In this document: positions 49,673 through 58,873 of the stretch, one piece after another | Numbering within the stretch: the stretch's first letter is position 1 | Layout of the letters: each line of letters starts with the position of its first letter | Origin: QHXW01 sp035280425 | GTDB lineage: Bacteria > Acidobacteriota > Terriglobia > Bryobacterales > Bryobacteraceae | Assembly (NCBI GenBank): GCA_035280425.1 | Contig: DATEFW010000012.1 | Location: 1-64,000, forward strand | Length of the DNA stretch: 64,000 nucleotides | Reading direction: 5' to 3' | Notes under the pieces: generated by a model | Databases searched by the model: none | The model's input: the letters and a program-made list of their open reading frames with translations, nothing else | What the model was told of the DNA's origin: nothing | Position numbers and translations under genes: made by a program

Positions 49673-52146
49673 TCTGATGCCATCCGTACGATCGCATCTT
49701 CAATAGCCCGCGTGGCGCTTGTTTCGTCATAACCTTCATCAAAATGCAATGGCCGGCCGAAGCTCACTTTGACCTTGCCCGGCTGCGGCCACTCTTGGTG
49801 GATCGAGTAGATTTCGAATAAGCCGCGCAAATGAATCGGCACGACGGGAACGCGCAGTTCGACAGCCATCAGGCCGATACCGGTCTTGAACGGCTGCAGC
49901 TTGCCGTCGGTCGAGCGCGCTCCTTCCGGAAATACCAACGGGCAATAGCGCCGGTCAATTAACTCTCCCGTATATTTCAATGCACGCCGCACTCCCGCCA
50001 TGCGCTGGGGCAGGGGATAGGTGTTGAACAGACCGCTGATCGGGTAATACTGCAGCATGGCCTGGAGCCGTTCGCCGAACCCGTGTCCTTTCGGCTCAAA
50101 CCAGGCGCGGAAGAAATCCTGCGACATAGCGGGAGCCAGCCGATATCGCCATTTGAGCGGAAGCGCTGCGAAAATCGCCGGTGTGTCGAGGTGGCTCTGA
50201 TGATTGGCGGCGAACAGAATCGGCGGCTGAAGCTCTTCGAGGTTTTCCAGCCCTTCGACTTCCATTTCCGCAAGCAATCGAAACGCGGGCAGGATTAGCG
50301 CCTCGAGCGCGATCAGCCGCAAAGATTTAACAAACGGGTTCCGCGTCCATCTTGGCGGAGCGCTTTCCTCCCGCCGCCGTGGCTCGACGGCCTGCGCTTC
50401 TTTTAGCCGATCTTTCAGCTCTGCTACTGTCGTTACCTCCGCAAAACGGCTCTCGTCCAATTCGACGTCATACTGATTCTCGAGTTCGGAAAGCAGTTCG
50501 ACCCGTTCCAGCGAGGAGATTCCAAGCTCGCTTTGCGAAGCGGCCTCGCGGCCTTTCAAGCGCTCAAGAATGCTCTCCACGCCCTGGTGCCGGAGCGCTG
50601 CGCCGCCTTCAGCAACCCGGCGCGCCACCTCGCCCCGCTTTACTTTCATCGTGGATGCGGTCCGCGGAAAATCTTCCTCCGGCCACACGGACCAGCTTTG
50701 AATGCGCTGATGGCCTTCCAGACGCCGGTTGGCCTCAGCTACCACCGCCGCCGGGTCGGCATTCGAATCGCTCAGAATCAGCGCCGCGTGAACCTGCTCC
50801 TCACCATCCCGGCGCACCGCAATCACCGCGCTGTCCCTTACCGGCACAAGCCCGTTCAGTACCCGCTCCACGTCTTGCGGATAAACATTCAGGCCTTCCG
50901 AGGTCACGATCATTTCCTTTTTGCGGCCCTTATAGTAAAGCCGGCCCTCTTCGTCAAACTCGCCGATATCACCCGTGTGCAGCCAGCCGTTTTCTATTGA
51001 CCCCGGTTGTGTACCACCGCCGACATAATCGCGGATAACGCTTTCGCCGCGAACCAGGATCTCGCCGTCTTCGGCGATGCGGACCTCTTGGCCGGGCAGC
51101 GGTTTGCCGATTGACCCGCTGCGCGCATTGAACGGATGGTTGAGCGCTACTACCGGACTCGTTTCCGTCAAACCGTATCCCTGAATAACCAGAAAACCGA
51201 GGCGCGTCCAGAACGCTTCCGCTTCCGCATTGACTTCGGCGCCCCCGACGACCAGCGCCCAGAATTTCAAGCCCAGCGCGCGGTGAACGTGCCGGTAACG
51301 CCACCAGCGCTCCAGAATTCCCGGAATCCCCTTGCGCTTTACCGCAACGTTCGCCGGGTGAAATCTGCGCTCCACCTCGTGCTGCAGATTCACAAGCATC
51401 TTCGGCACTGAGACCAGCACGGAAGCACGCTCGCGACGGATGGTCTTGAGCACCGCGCCGGCATGTAATTCCAGCATGAAAACCGCACCGCCTCCAAGCA
51501 GCGGCGGAATGAAAATCCCGAGCGACTGTCCGAACAAGTGGCTGAGCGGCAGCATGTCTAAAATGCGCACCGGCTGAAACGGGCGCGCCAGGCGTTTGTA
51601 TTTCCGCATTTCGGTTTGAATCGGGGTGAGATTTGAGCAGATGTTCTTGTGCCGGTGCACGACGCCCCGCGGGTCGCCTGTGGTGCCGGAAGTATAAACG
51701 ATCTCGACGATGTCATCCGGAGAAACAGCGGAGGGTTCGAAATGCTCCCCAGAATCAAGGCCGGCCAACTGGGAGAAGCCAAACTGCGCAACGTCCGATC
51801 CAGTGAGTTCAACCGTATCGCCCGTTACGATTAGCCGGGCCTGCACCTCCCGATGAATTCGTTGTACGAGCTCAATCGATGATCTGTAATCCACCGGAAC
51901 CACATGAACACCGCGCGCCACTGCGCCCCAGAATGCACTGACCCATTCCGGGCGATTCTCGCTCCAGAAAACGATGCGGTCTCCTTTCTTGATCCCCGAC
52001 CTGTCCAGATAAGCCACAAACGCACCAATCTGCGCATAAAGCTGCCGATAACTAAGCTTCCAGGTCCGGAATCCGTTGTAGAATCGGAGCGCTTCGCGAT
52101 CGTCCAAGCGGCGGATTTCCGCAAGCACTTCGAGCAGCGTCTCCAT
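49657..52146 (-). CDS. Fusion: acyl-AMP ligase + acyl carrier domain + PlsC acyltransferase
   Basis: 829 aa. Residues about 1-500 form the AMP-binding domain: YTSGTTGDPRGVVHRH (P-loop), GYGLTETSPVVALNHP, and a C-terminal lobe (VYPQDVERVLNGLVPVRDSA). A carrier domain follows at about 525-600 with the phosphopantetheine Ser in LGISSLERVELLSE (Asp of the usual DSL replaced by Ser). From about 620 is a PlsC-type acyltransferase with HX4D in ANHQSHLDTPAI and FPEGARSTDGKLQPFK. The order is the reverse of E. coli Aas (acyltransferase first, then ligase). It may activate fatty acids, load the carrier and transfer them onto a lysophospholipid or glycerol-phosphate. No TM segment is evident. Overlaps the preceding convergent gene by 16 bp. 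Confidence 0.85.
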   Translation of the reverse strand: METLLEVLAEIRRLDDREALRFYNGFRTWKLSYRQLYAQIGAFVAYLDRSGIKKGDRIVFWSENRPEWVSAFWGAVARGVHVVPVDYRSSIELVQRIHREVQARLIVTGDTVELTGSDVAQFGFSQLAGLDSGEHFEPSAVSPDDIVEIVYTSGTTGDPRGVVHRHKNICSNLTPIQTEMRKYKRLARPFQPVRILDMLPLSHLFGQSLGIFIPPLLGGGAVFMLELHAGAVLKTIRRERASVLVSVPKMLVNLQHEVERRFHPANVAVKRKGIPGILERWWRYRHVHRALGLKFWALVVGGAEVNAEAEAFWTRLGFLVIQGYGLTETSPVVALNHPFNARSGSIGKPLPGQEVRIAEDGEILVRGESVIRDYVGGGTQPGSIENGWLHTGDIGEFDEEGRLYYKGRKKEMIVTSEGLNVYPQDVERVLNGLVPVRDSAVIAVRRDGEEQVHAALILSDSNADPAAVVAEANRRLEGHQRIQSWSVWPEEDFPRTASTMKVKRGEVARRVAEGGAALRHQGVESILERLKGREAASQSELGISSLERVELLSELENQYDVELDESRFAEVTTVAELKDRLKEAQAVEPRRREESAPPRWTRNPFVKSLRLIALEALILPAFRLLAEMEVEGLENLEELQPPILFAANHQSHLDTPAIFAALPLKWRYRLAPAMSQDFFRAWFEPKGHGFGERLQAMLQYYPISGLFNTYPLPQRMAGVRRALKYTGELIDRRYCPLVFPEGARSTDGKLQPFKTGIGLMAVELRVPVVPIHLRGLFEIYSIHQEWPQPGKVKVSFGRPLHFDEGYDETSATRAIEDAIVRMASDHFTS

Positions 52147-52164
52147 TGGAAGTGGCGCCGGCGC

Positions 52165-53625
52165 CTACGCGCTCACGATCTGCGGAATCGGATCGCCGTA
52201 TACGTCGGTCAGCCGCATGTTGCGGCCGTTATAGAAATAGGTAAGCTTGGTGTGGTCCATCCCCAGCAGATAGAGAACGGTGGCGTGCAGGTCGTGCATG
52301 GAAATCGGCTGCTGTTCGGCTTTATACCCGAACTCGTCACTGGCGCCGATTGCCTGGCCGCCGTGGATGCGCGCGCCTGCCATCCACACGCTCATCGCCC
52401 CGGGGTTATGGTCACGTCCCACGCCGCGCTGTGAAATCGGCATGCGCCCGAACTCGCCGTGCCATACGATCAGCGTAGAATCCAGCAGACCGCGAGCTTT
52501 CAAATCCGCCAGCAAACCGGCGATGGGGCGGTCGACCTCGGCGGCGTGGGCGGTGTGGTTCCTCTTTACGTCGTCGTGAGCGTCCCACGTATCGGTATTC
52601 TGATTTCCCAAACCGCCGTGATAGAGCTGCACGAAACGCACCCCGCGCTCCACCAGTCGCCGGGCCATCAGGCACTGACGCCCGAATGGCTCCGTGATCT
52701 TTTCATCCAGGCCATACAGTTTTTTCGTGGCTTCGCTCTCGCCATTGACATCCACGGCTTCCGGCGCGCAGCTCTGCATACGATAAGCCAACTCATATGA
52801 TGAAATTCGACCCGCCAGCTCCGAACTCGATGGAAATTTTTCCAGGTCCAGCGCATTCAGTTTCGCCAAAAGATCAAGACGCGCGCGCTGCTCTTCGCCG
52901 GTTACATATTGGGGCGGTTTCAAATCGAGGATGGGATTATTTGACGCATGAAAAACCGTTCCTTGATAAGCCGCGGGCATGAAACCGGCGCTCCAGTTTG
53001 CCGGCCCGCCAAACGGGCCGCCGCGCTCGTCATAAATTACTACAAACGCCGGCAGGTTCTGATTCTCGGTGCCCAGGCCGTACGTTACCCACGACCCGAC
53101 ACTCGGAAATCCCATCCGCACTGTCCCAGTCGAGATCAGGTAATGTGCCTGCACATGATCATTTGAAGAGCCATAGACCGAACGCAGCACCGCGAGATCG
53201 TCGGCATGTTGTGCGATCAGCGGAAAAATCTCCGACACATCGATCCCGCCCTGTCCGTACTTGCGAAAACTGAACGGACTGGGCATAAGCGGGCCCGGAT
53301 TTCCCTGCCGCACGACGATTTCACCCTTGCCCGTCAGCGGCTGCCCGGAATATTGCCGGAGCGCCGGTTTGGGATCGAACGTGTCCACGTGGCTCACGCC
53401 GCCCGACATGAACAGCGAAATTACGCTGGTAGCACGCGGCGTGAAATGAGGCTTTTTAGGAAGGAACGGAGTCGGTCCGCTGGCTTTCGCCTCACAAGCG
53501 CCGGACATCGGCGATCGCTCGGCTGCGAGCAGCCCTTGCTGGTCGAGTAACCACGCGAGCGCAACACCTGACAGGCCGCCGCCCGCCTGAAACAGGAACT
53601 CACGTCTCGACCGAAAATTTTTCAT
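52165..53625 (-). CDS. DUF1501 protein with Tat signal
   Basis: 486 aa from ATG at 53625; a longer start at 53679 would overlap the PSD1 stop by 4 nt (ATGA), so coupling is possible, but the Tat signal MKNFRSRREFLFQAGGG sits naturally at 53625. DUF1501 features include VISLFMSGGVSHVDTFDPKP near the start, RMGFPSVGSWVTYGLGT, FVQLYHGGLGNQNTDTWDAH and LIVWHGEFGRMPISQRG, GRDHNPGAMSVWMAGARIHGG. These proteins are alkaline-phosphatase/sulfatase-fold relatives of unknown activity and almost always accompany PSD1 cytochromes in planctomycetes, verrucomicrobia and acidobacteria. It is the second gene of that pair. Confidence 0.88.
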   Translation of the reverse strand: MKNFRSRREFLFQAGGGLSGVALAWLLDQQGLLAAERSPMSGACEAKASGPTPFLPKKPHFTPRATSVISLFMSGGVSHVDTFDPKPALRQYSGQPLTGKGEIVVRQGNPGPLMPSPFSFRKYGQGGIDVSEIFPLIAQHADDLAVLRSVYGSSNDHVQAHYLISTGTVRMGFPSVGSWVTYGLGTENQNLPAFVVIYDERGGPFGGPANWSAGFMPAAYQGTVFHASNNPILDLKPPQYVTGEEQRARLDLLAKLNALDLEKFPSSSELAGRISSYELAYRMQSCAPEAVDVNGESEATKKLYGLDEKITEPFGRQCLMARRLVERGVRFVQLYHGGLGNQNTDTWDAHDDVKRNHTAHAAEVDRPIAGLLADLKARGLLDSTLIVWHGEFGRMPISQRGVGRDHNPGAMSVWMAGARIHGGQAIGASDEFGYKAEQQPISMHDLHATVLYLLGMDHTKLTYFYNGRNMRLTDVYGDPIPQIVSA

Positions 53626-53675
53626 CCCTTCGACCTCTGAGCCGCTCCTGCATCGAGGAGATGCAGCCCCACAGT

Positions 53676-56282
53676 TCATCGCATGTACATAAATTCGTTC
53701 AGGTTCAGCAGCACATGCGTGAAACCTGCTAACTTCTGTTTCTTTAGAAAGTCTAGCGCCAACCGGCTCTCTTCGCCCGTTGGCGGCCGGCCGAGTGCGA
53801 TTTCGTACGCCGCGCGCACCTGCGCCGCCGGATCGCCGGGCGCGCTTTCCTTCACGCGGTCCGCAAAGAGCTGCGCCTGCCGCAAAACAAAGTCATCATT
53901 CAGCAGCGTCAGTGCTTGCGTCGGTACCGTCGAAACGTTACGGCGGCTGCAGGTGATGTTCTGGTCGGGCAGATCGAAGACCTCAAACATAGGAAACGGC
54001 AGCCCGCGTTTGCGATAGACGTACACGCTCCGCCGCCAGACGTTCGGTCCATCCTCCTCCTGCTCCCAGATTCCTTTGTTCATCGAGTGCAGAACTTCGG
54101 GTGGCAACTTCGGAAACACCGGAGGCCCATTCATCTGCGTATTCAGCGCTCCGCTCGCCGCCAGAATGACGTCGCGCACGGATTCGGCGTCCAGCCGCTG
54201 CAGGCGGAATCTCCAGAGATATGTATCGTCCGGGTCTTTCGCCTGGTCGGCCGGGTTCTCGTATTCGGACGCCCGCTGATAAGCTCTCGAGTTCATGATC
54301 AGCCGGTGAAGGTATTTCAGGCTCCAGCCATGATCCATCAGGTCACAGGCGAGCCAGTCGAGAAGCTCCGGATGCGTGGGCTTTTCACCCATCTTGCCGA
54401 AATTATCGAGCGTGGCCACGATTCCGCGTCCAAAATGGTGGTGCCAAACGCGGTTGACAATCACTCGCGCCGTGAGGGGATTGTCACGCGACGTCAACCA
54501 TTCCGCGAGCGCCAGCCGCCGTCCCGACGTGCGGCCGTTCGACGGTGGGAGTTCCACCGCCGGACTGCCATAAGTGATCACCCGAATGAAACCCGGCTCC
54601 ATCACCGGGCCGCGGCTTTGATAATCCCCGTGATACAGAAAGTAAGAAGGCGGCGGCCGGTAGCGGCCCGTACCCTTGAAGAGGAAGCTCCCTTCCGTGA
54701 CTTCCTGCTTGACGCCTTTCCCCGGCTCCGGCTCGTCTCCCGGCCCGTCCGGCGTAAAACGATAATCGCCGTCGGTGATCCCCATCGCCACCGGGATCGG
54801 CGCCGGCCTTTCTTTTTCAATTCGATGAATGGCTTCCGCCAGGTCCCGCTTGCGTTGCAGGTCCCCCGCGCGCATCACGCGCTCGACTTCTTTGCTCGAG
54901 ACGTTTGTCGTTCGGATGATTTGTGCGGCGAGCAGCGCTTGCCCGGGTGTCCGCTGAGCCTCTGGCGTGCGGATCGCGATCTGGACGTTTTCAGGAAATT
55001 CCTTGTACTTTTCCGGAAGCAGGCTGTCGCGATACGGCTGCTCAATGCGGCGAATCTCCTCGCGCAGCGGCCGGAGGTGCGCCTCGATGTCCGCAAGCTT
55101 CGTTTCGTATGCGGCCGCCTCCTCCGGTGAAGTCAACGGTTGATCGACTTCAACATAGCCGAACAGCGAAGCTTCGAGCCTGTAATAATCTTTCTGCGAA
55201 ATCGGATCGAACTTGTGGTTGTGACAGCGCGCGCATTGCACCGTCAGCCCGAGAATTCCCCGGCCGATAGTCGCGATCATGTCATCCAGATAGTCGTATC
55301 GAAACTGCGGATTGTCTTTCTCGCGAAAACCGACCTTGGCGTAGCAGCGCAGAAAACCGGTCGCGATGAGGCTCTCTTTGGTAACGTGCTCCAGCTCGTC
55401 GCCCGCGATCTGCTCCTTCAGGAACTCGTCGTAAGGCTTGTCTTCGTTGAAAGCGCGAATCACGTAATCGCGATAGCGCCACGCATTGGGCCGGTCGAAA
55501 TCGTGCTCGAAGCCGTTGGAATCCGCATAACGCGCCACGTCAAGCCAATGCCTTCCCCAACGCTCTCCGTAATGCAGCGACGCGAGCAGCCGGTCCACCA
55601 GGCGTTCCCATCGATCAGGAGAACGGTCGCCAAGATAAGCGGTGACTTCTGCCGGGGTGGGCAGCAGGCCGGTGAGGTCGAGATACGCGCGGCGAACCAG
55701 AGTCCTCGCGTCTGCTTGAGGCGCCGCTTCGAGGCCGTGGTCTTTGAGCGCCCTGTCGAGGAACGCGTCGATCGGGTTTTGAAACCGACGCCCGGTTTCA
55801 GGCAGCGGCCGTTTTTCCGGTTTCTGAAACGCCCAATATTTTCTCGCCGCCTCAGTGAGGGGCGGATCCTGGACGTTTGCAGGTAGTGCGGCGGATTGAG
55901 CTGCCGGCGCGGCCCCTTCCCATGTTGCACCCGCGTCGATCCAGTCTTTGATGGCTCGAATCTGCTCGGGCGTCAGATGTGTTCCATCCATCGGCATGGA
56001 AGGCTTTTCCTGGCCCGAGACTAATCGAAACATGCGGCTCTGATCGGCATTTCCCGGGACGATCGCCGGACCGTGCTCCCCGCCTTTCAACGCGCCTTCG
56101 CGCGTGCGCAGATCGAGATGCGAAAGCTGCAGGGCCGCGCCGTGGCACTTCCAGCAGGTATTTTCAAAAATAGGTTCGATCTGTTTCGAGAAAGAGACAG
56201 GATCGGCAGCGCGCACGACGAGCGCCGCGATTGTGAGCAGCAGGCTGCTTGCCCGGAACACAGCCGTGAGTCGGACGGCCAC
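53676..56282 (-). CDS. PSCyt1-PSCyt2-PSD1 domain protein
   Basis: 868 aa. The signal peptide is about residues 1-25. The PSCyt1 heme domain has one CxxCH motif (NTCWKCHGAALQLSHLDLR) and a distal Met region (MPMDGTHLTPEQIRAIKDWI). PSCyt2 follows (NPIDAFLDRALKDHGLEAAP and RWERLVDRLLASLHYGERWGRH, with a second QCARCHNHKF heme motif), and PSD1 fills the C-terminal 350 residues (RLALAEWLTSRDNPLTARVI, YDRHFGRGIV-like, LHRLIMNSRAYQRASEYENP). Its role is unknown; it is proposed to be involved in polysaccharide metabolism with DUF1501. Two c-type hemes are supported. It is encoded upstream of the DUF1501 gene with a 4-nt or short gap. Confidence 0.9.
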   Translation of the reverse strand: MAVRLTAVFRASSLLLTIAALVVRAADPVSFSKQIEPIFENTCWKCHGAALQLSHLDLRTREGALKGGEHGPAIVPGNADQSRMFRLVSGQEKPSMPMDGTHLTPEQIRAIKDWIDAGATWEGAAPAAQSAALPANVQDPPLTEAARKYWAFQKPEKRPLPETGRRFQNPIDAFLDRALKDHGLEAAPQADARTLVRRAYLDLTGLLPTPAEVTAYLGDRSPDRWERLVDRLLASLHYGERWGRHWLDVARYADSNGFEHDFDRPNAWRYRDYVIRAFNEDKPYDEFLKEQIAGDELEHVTKESLIATGFLRCYAKVGFREKDNPQFRYDYLDDMIATIGRGILGLTVQCARCHNHKFDPISQKDYYRLEASLFGYVEVDQPLTSPEEAAAYETKLADIEAHLRPLREEIRRIEQPYRDSLLPEKYKEFPENVQIAIRTPEAQRTPGQALLAAQIIRTTNVSSKEVERVMRAGDLQRKRDLAEAIHRIEKERPAPIPVAMGITDGDYRFTPDGPGDEPEPGKGVKQEVTEGSFLFKGTGRYRPPPSYFLYHGDYQSRGPVMEPGFIRVITYGSPAVELPPSNGRTSGRRLALAEWLTSRDNPLTARVIVNRVWHHHFGRGIVATLDNFGKMGEKPTHPELLDWLACDLMDHGWSLKYLHRLIMNSRAYQRASEYENPADQAKDPDDTYLWRFRLQRLDAESVRDVILAASGALNTQMNGPPVFPKLPPEVLHSMNKGIWEQEEDGPNVWRRSVYVYRKRGLPFPMFEVFDLPDQNITCSRRNVSTVPTQALTLLNDDFVLRQAQLFADRVKESAPGDPAAQVRAAYEIALGRPPTGEESRLALDFLKKQKLAGFTHVLLNLNEFMYMR

Positions 56283-56306
56283 CGGTTCTTGATTATAGAA
56301 CAGCCG

Positions 56307-57683
56307 TCAGGCCGGGAGGGCCAGACTCTTCAGCTTGGCGGACAGTGTGGTTCTTTTGAGGCGGAGCATCTCTGCGGCCTGTGCCTTATTGCCGCCGGTT
56401 TTTCGCAGGGCCTGTTCGAGAATCGTACGCTCCATACCGGCGACGATTTCTTCGAAATTCAAACCTTCGTCCGGAAGAGCGACATAAGGAACCTGGCCCG
56501 GTGGCGCTGTTCCGACAGGCTGCGCTACGGGCAATGGAAAATCCGCCGGATAAAGCGTTTCGCGATCTCCGCTCAGAGCAATGGCCATTTCCACGGCGTT
56601 TTCCAGCTGCCGCACGTTACCAGGCCAGTCGTAGCCGGACAATCGGTCGAGCGTTTCGTGCGAAACCGCACGCAGGCCCAGGCGCTCCTGGTTACAGATC
56701 TTGTCTATCAGATGCCTGACCAGCAGCGGTATGTCCGATCTCCTCTCACGCAGCGAGGGCACCCGAATGGGAACGACGTTTAACCGGTAGTAAAGGTCTT
56801 CGCGGAACCTACCCTCGCGGACCGCCTGGGCCAGGTCGATATTCGACGCGCCGATCACCCGCACATCCACCTTGACGGTCTCCGAACTGCCGATTCGCTG
56901 GAATTCGCGTTCCTGCAACACACGCAACAGTTTGGCCTGAATGTCGAGCGGCAGATCGCCGACCTCATCGAGTAAGAGTGTCCCCCGGTGTGCCTGTTCG
57001 AAACGCCCCACGCGATGATTGATCGCACCCGTGAACGCGCCCTTCACGTGCCCAAACAGCTCGGCTTCGAGCAGGTTTTCCGGCAAAGCGCTGCAGTTGA
57101 CCGCGACCATGGGCTGGTGCGCGCGCTCGCTTGCCTGGTGAATCGCGCGAGCCACGAGTTCTTTTCCCGAGCCGGTTTCCCCTGAAATGAGCACCGTACA
57201 ACGCCGCGGTCCTACCAGACGGATCACCTCGCAGACGCTTTGAATCGCACGGCTCTCTCCAACAAGGTGTTTCTTCCACGGCTCGGCCACGGCTGTGGCC
57301 AGTTGCTCCATGTCGCGCGCATGGCCCAATTCGGCCGCCGTCTCGAGGACCTGAATCACCTGTTCGGGTTCTTCGCTTCCAGTGAAAAGATGATAGGCGC
57401 CGAGCTTCATCAACCGCACGGCCTCCGGAGCCGTCGCGCTGGGCGCATAAAACACCACCGGCACGGCCCGCAGCCGCTGGATCTGCTCAAGGAGGTCTTC
57501 AGGACGCCAGTCGGCTAACGGCAGGCTCACCAGTACTGAGGCAAACTGGGACGCTCGCAGCATCTCCAGCCCTTCCCAGGCGCCGGCCGCACGCTCCACT
57601 TCGAAATCTGCCGGAAACCGCAGAGGATGAGCAGGTTGTTCGTTTGGCTCAGCCGCCGCCGCAATCCACAAAAGTTTCATCAT
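56307..57683 (-). CDS. Sigma54-dependent transcriptional activator with degenerate receiver
   Basis: 458 aa from ATG at 57683; the longest frame from GTG 57812 overlaps the cheB stop by 4 nt. A sigma28-type promoter at 57733-57759 ends upstream of 57683 and would give transcripts only for the shorter form. The N-terminal 110 residues look like a receiver but lack the phosphoacceptor (SVLVSLPLADW). The AAA+ domain is intact: Walker A GETGSGKE, sigma54-contact loop GAFTGA, Walker B LLLDEVGDL, and FREDLYYRLNVVPIRVPSLR. The C-terminal Fis HTH is TGGNKAQAAEMLRLKRTTLS. It activates sigma54 promoters. It follows the chemotaxis genes, so motility-related targets are likely. Confidence 0.9.
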   Translation of the reverse strand: MMKLLWIAAAAEPNEQPAHPLRFPADFEVERAAGAWEGLEMLRASQFASVLVSLPLADWRPEDLLEQIQRLRAVPVVFYAPSATAPEAVRLMKLGAYHLFTGSEEPEQVIQVLETAAELGHARDMEQLATAVAEPWKKHLVGESRAIQSVCEVIRLVGPRRCTVLISGETGSGKELVARAIHQASERAHQPMVAVNCSALPENLLEAELFGHVKGAFTGAINHRVGRFEQAHRGTLLLDEVGDLPLDIQAKLLRVLQEREFQRIGSSETVKVDVRVIGASNIDLAQAVREGRFREDLYYRLNVVPIRVPSLRERRSDIPLLVRHLIDKICNQERLGLRAVSHETLDRLSGYDWPGNVRQLENAVEMAIALSGDRETLYPADFPLPVAQPVGTAPPGQVPYVALPDEGLNFEEIVAGMERTILEQALRKTGGNKAQAAEMLRLKRTTLSAKLKSLALPA

Positions 57684-57732
57684 GCCAGCCGGCAGCTCTG
57701 CGCGAAAAACCTGCATTTCGCTGCCAACCAAA

Positions 57733-57759
57733 CCATCGGCAGGCGACGATAAAACTTTA
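57733..57759 (-). promoter_or_regulatory. Sigma28 (FliA)-type promoter ahead of the sigma54 activator gene
   Basis: On the minus strand TAAAGTTT (57752-57759) is followed by exactly 11 bp and GCCGATGG (57733-57740). The E. coli FliA consensus is TAAAGTTT-N11-GCCGATAA, so 14 of 16 bases and the spacing agree. The predicted start near 57726 leaves a leader of about 43 nt to the ATG at 57683. Confidence 0.65.
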
Positions 57760-57808
57760 ACTTTTCTTACCTTAGTACCTGGTCGGGCGAACGCTCGATC
57801 ACCGCCGG

Positions 57809-58873
57809 TCACCGAGTGCTGGCGGCCGCCAGTGCACCGACGATAGCGCCGGCAATGCGCGGAAGCGGCAGCACCCGATCCGCGGCCTGAAGCCGGATGG
57901 CTTCCCGAGGCATGCCGAAGACTACGCAGGTGTCTTCATCCTGGGCAATCGTAAGCGCGCCGGCGCGTTTCATTTCGAGCATTCCGTTCGCGCCGTCCGA
58001 GCCCATTCCGGTCAACAACACCCCGATAGCCGAAGCACCGGCCGTCTCCGCCACCGAGTGAAACATAACGTCGACCGAGGGCCGCTGATAACAAACGCGC
58101 GGGCCGTCTTTGACCGCCACCCAGCGCCGGGCGCCGCTCTTCCGCAAAACCATGTGAAAGTCCCCGGGAGCCACTAGCGCCAGGCCCGGCCGGACCTCAT
58201 CGCCATCCACAGCTTCCTTCACTTCCACTTGGCAGATGCGGTTCAACCGCTCGGCGAAAGCGCGCGAGAAATTGGCCGGAATGTGCTGGGTGATCACGAT
58301 GCCCGGACTCTCGGCGGGCATGTCCACCAGCACGTCCGCAATCGCTTCGGTTCCTCCGGTGGAAGCCCCGATTGCCACGACCGTTTCCGGGTTTAAGGCG
58401 CGCGGGGCGGCCGCACTGCGAGCCACTGCGGGCGGCGCAACCTCGCGACGCACCGACGGCCGGCGCAGACGCGCCACCGCCGCCGCCCGAATCTTTCCGG
58501 CGAGCGAGAGCCGCAGCTCGCCCACCGAATAAGGCCCGCCCGGCTTGGCCAGAACCTCCACGGCTCCGGCTTCAAGCGCTTGCAGGGCCGCACGGCACGA
58601 GGATTGACCGAGCGAGCTGATGACGATGACCGGCATGGGATGCGAGGGCATCAATTTCTTCAGAAAGGTCACGCCATCCATCCGGGGCATTTCAATGTCC
58701 AGGGTCAGCACATCCGGTTTGAGCGATAGAATCTTATCCCGGGCCACGTACGGATCGGGCGCGGTGCCTATGACCTCAATATCAGGTTCAGCCGACAAGG
58801 CCTCGGTCAGGATTTTCCGCACAATGGCCGAGTCATCGATCACCAGCACACGAATTTTTGAGGATTCGCTCAT
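57809..58873 (-). CDS. cheB: Chemotaxis response regulator protein-glutamate methylesterase CheB
   Basis: 354 aa. The receiver domain has VLVIDDSAIVRKIL, VLTLDIEMPRMDGVTFL (Asp) and the Lys in AVEVLAKPGG. A linker of about 40 residues leads to the methylesterase domain with all three catalytic positions: Ser in VAIGASTGGTEAI, His in IVITQHIPANFSRAFAERL and Asp in LLTGMGSDGANGMLEM. It removes methyl groups from chemoreceptors and can deamidate Gln residues. It overlaps the CheX stop by 4 nt (ATGA). The following sigma54 activator overlaps its stop by 4 nt in the longest version. Confidence 0.95.
   Translation of the reverse strand: MSESSKIRVLVIDDSAIVRKILTEALSAEPDIEVIGTAPDPYVARDKILSLKPDVLTLDIEMPRMDGVTFLKKLMPSHPMPVIVISSLGQSSCRAALQALEAGAVEVLAKPGGPYSVGELRLSLAGKIRAAAVARLRRPSVRREVAPPAVARSAAAPRALNPETVVAIGASTGGTEAIADVLVDMPAESPGIVITQHIPANFSRAFAERLNRICQVEVKEAVDGDEVRPGLALVAPGDFHMVLRKSGARRWVAVKDGPRVCYQRPSVDVMFHSVAETAGASAIGVLLTGMGSDGANGMLEMKRAGALTIAQDEDTCVVFGMPREAIRLQAADRVLPLPRIAGAIVGALAAASTR

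Noticed and set aside
53916..55130. 404-codon plus-strand open frame antisense to the PSD1 gene
   Set aside because: No domain, extreme Arg/His content, covered by a recognised protein on the other strand.
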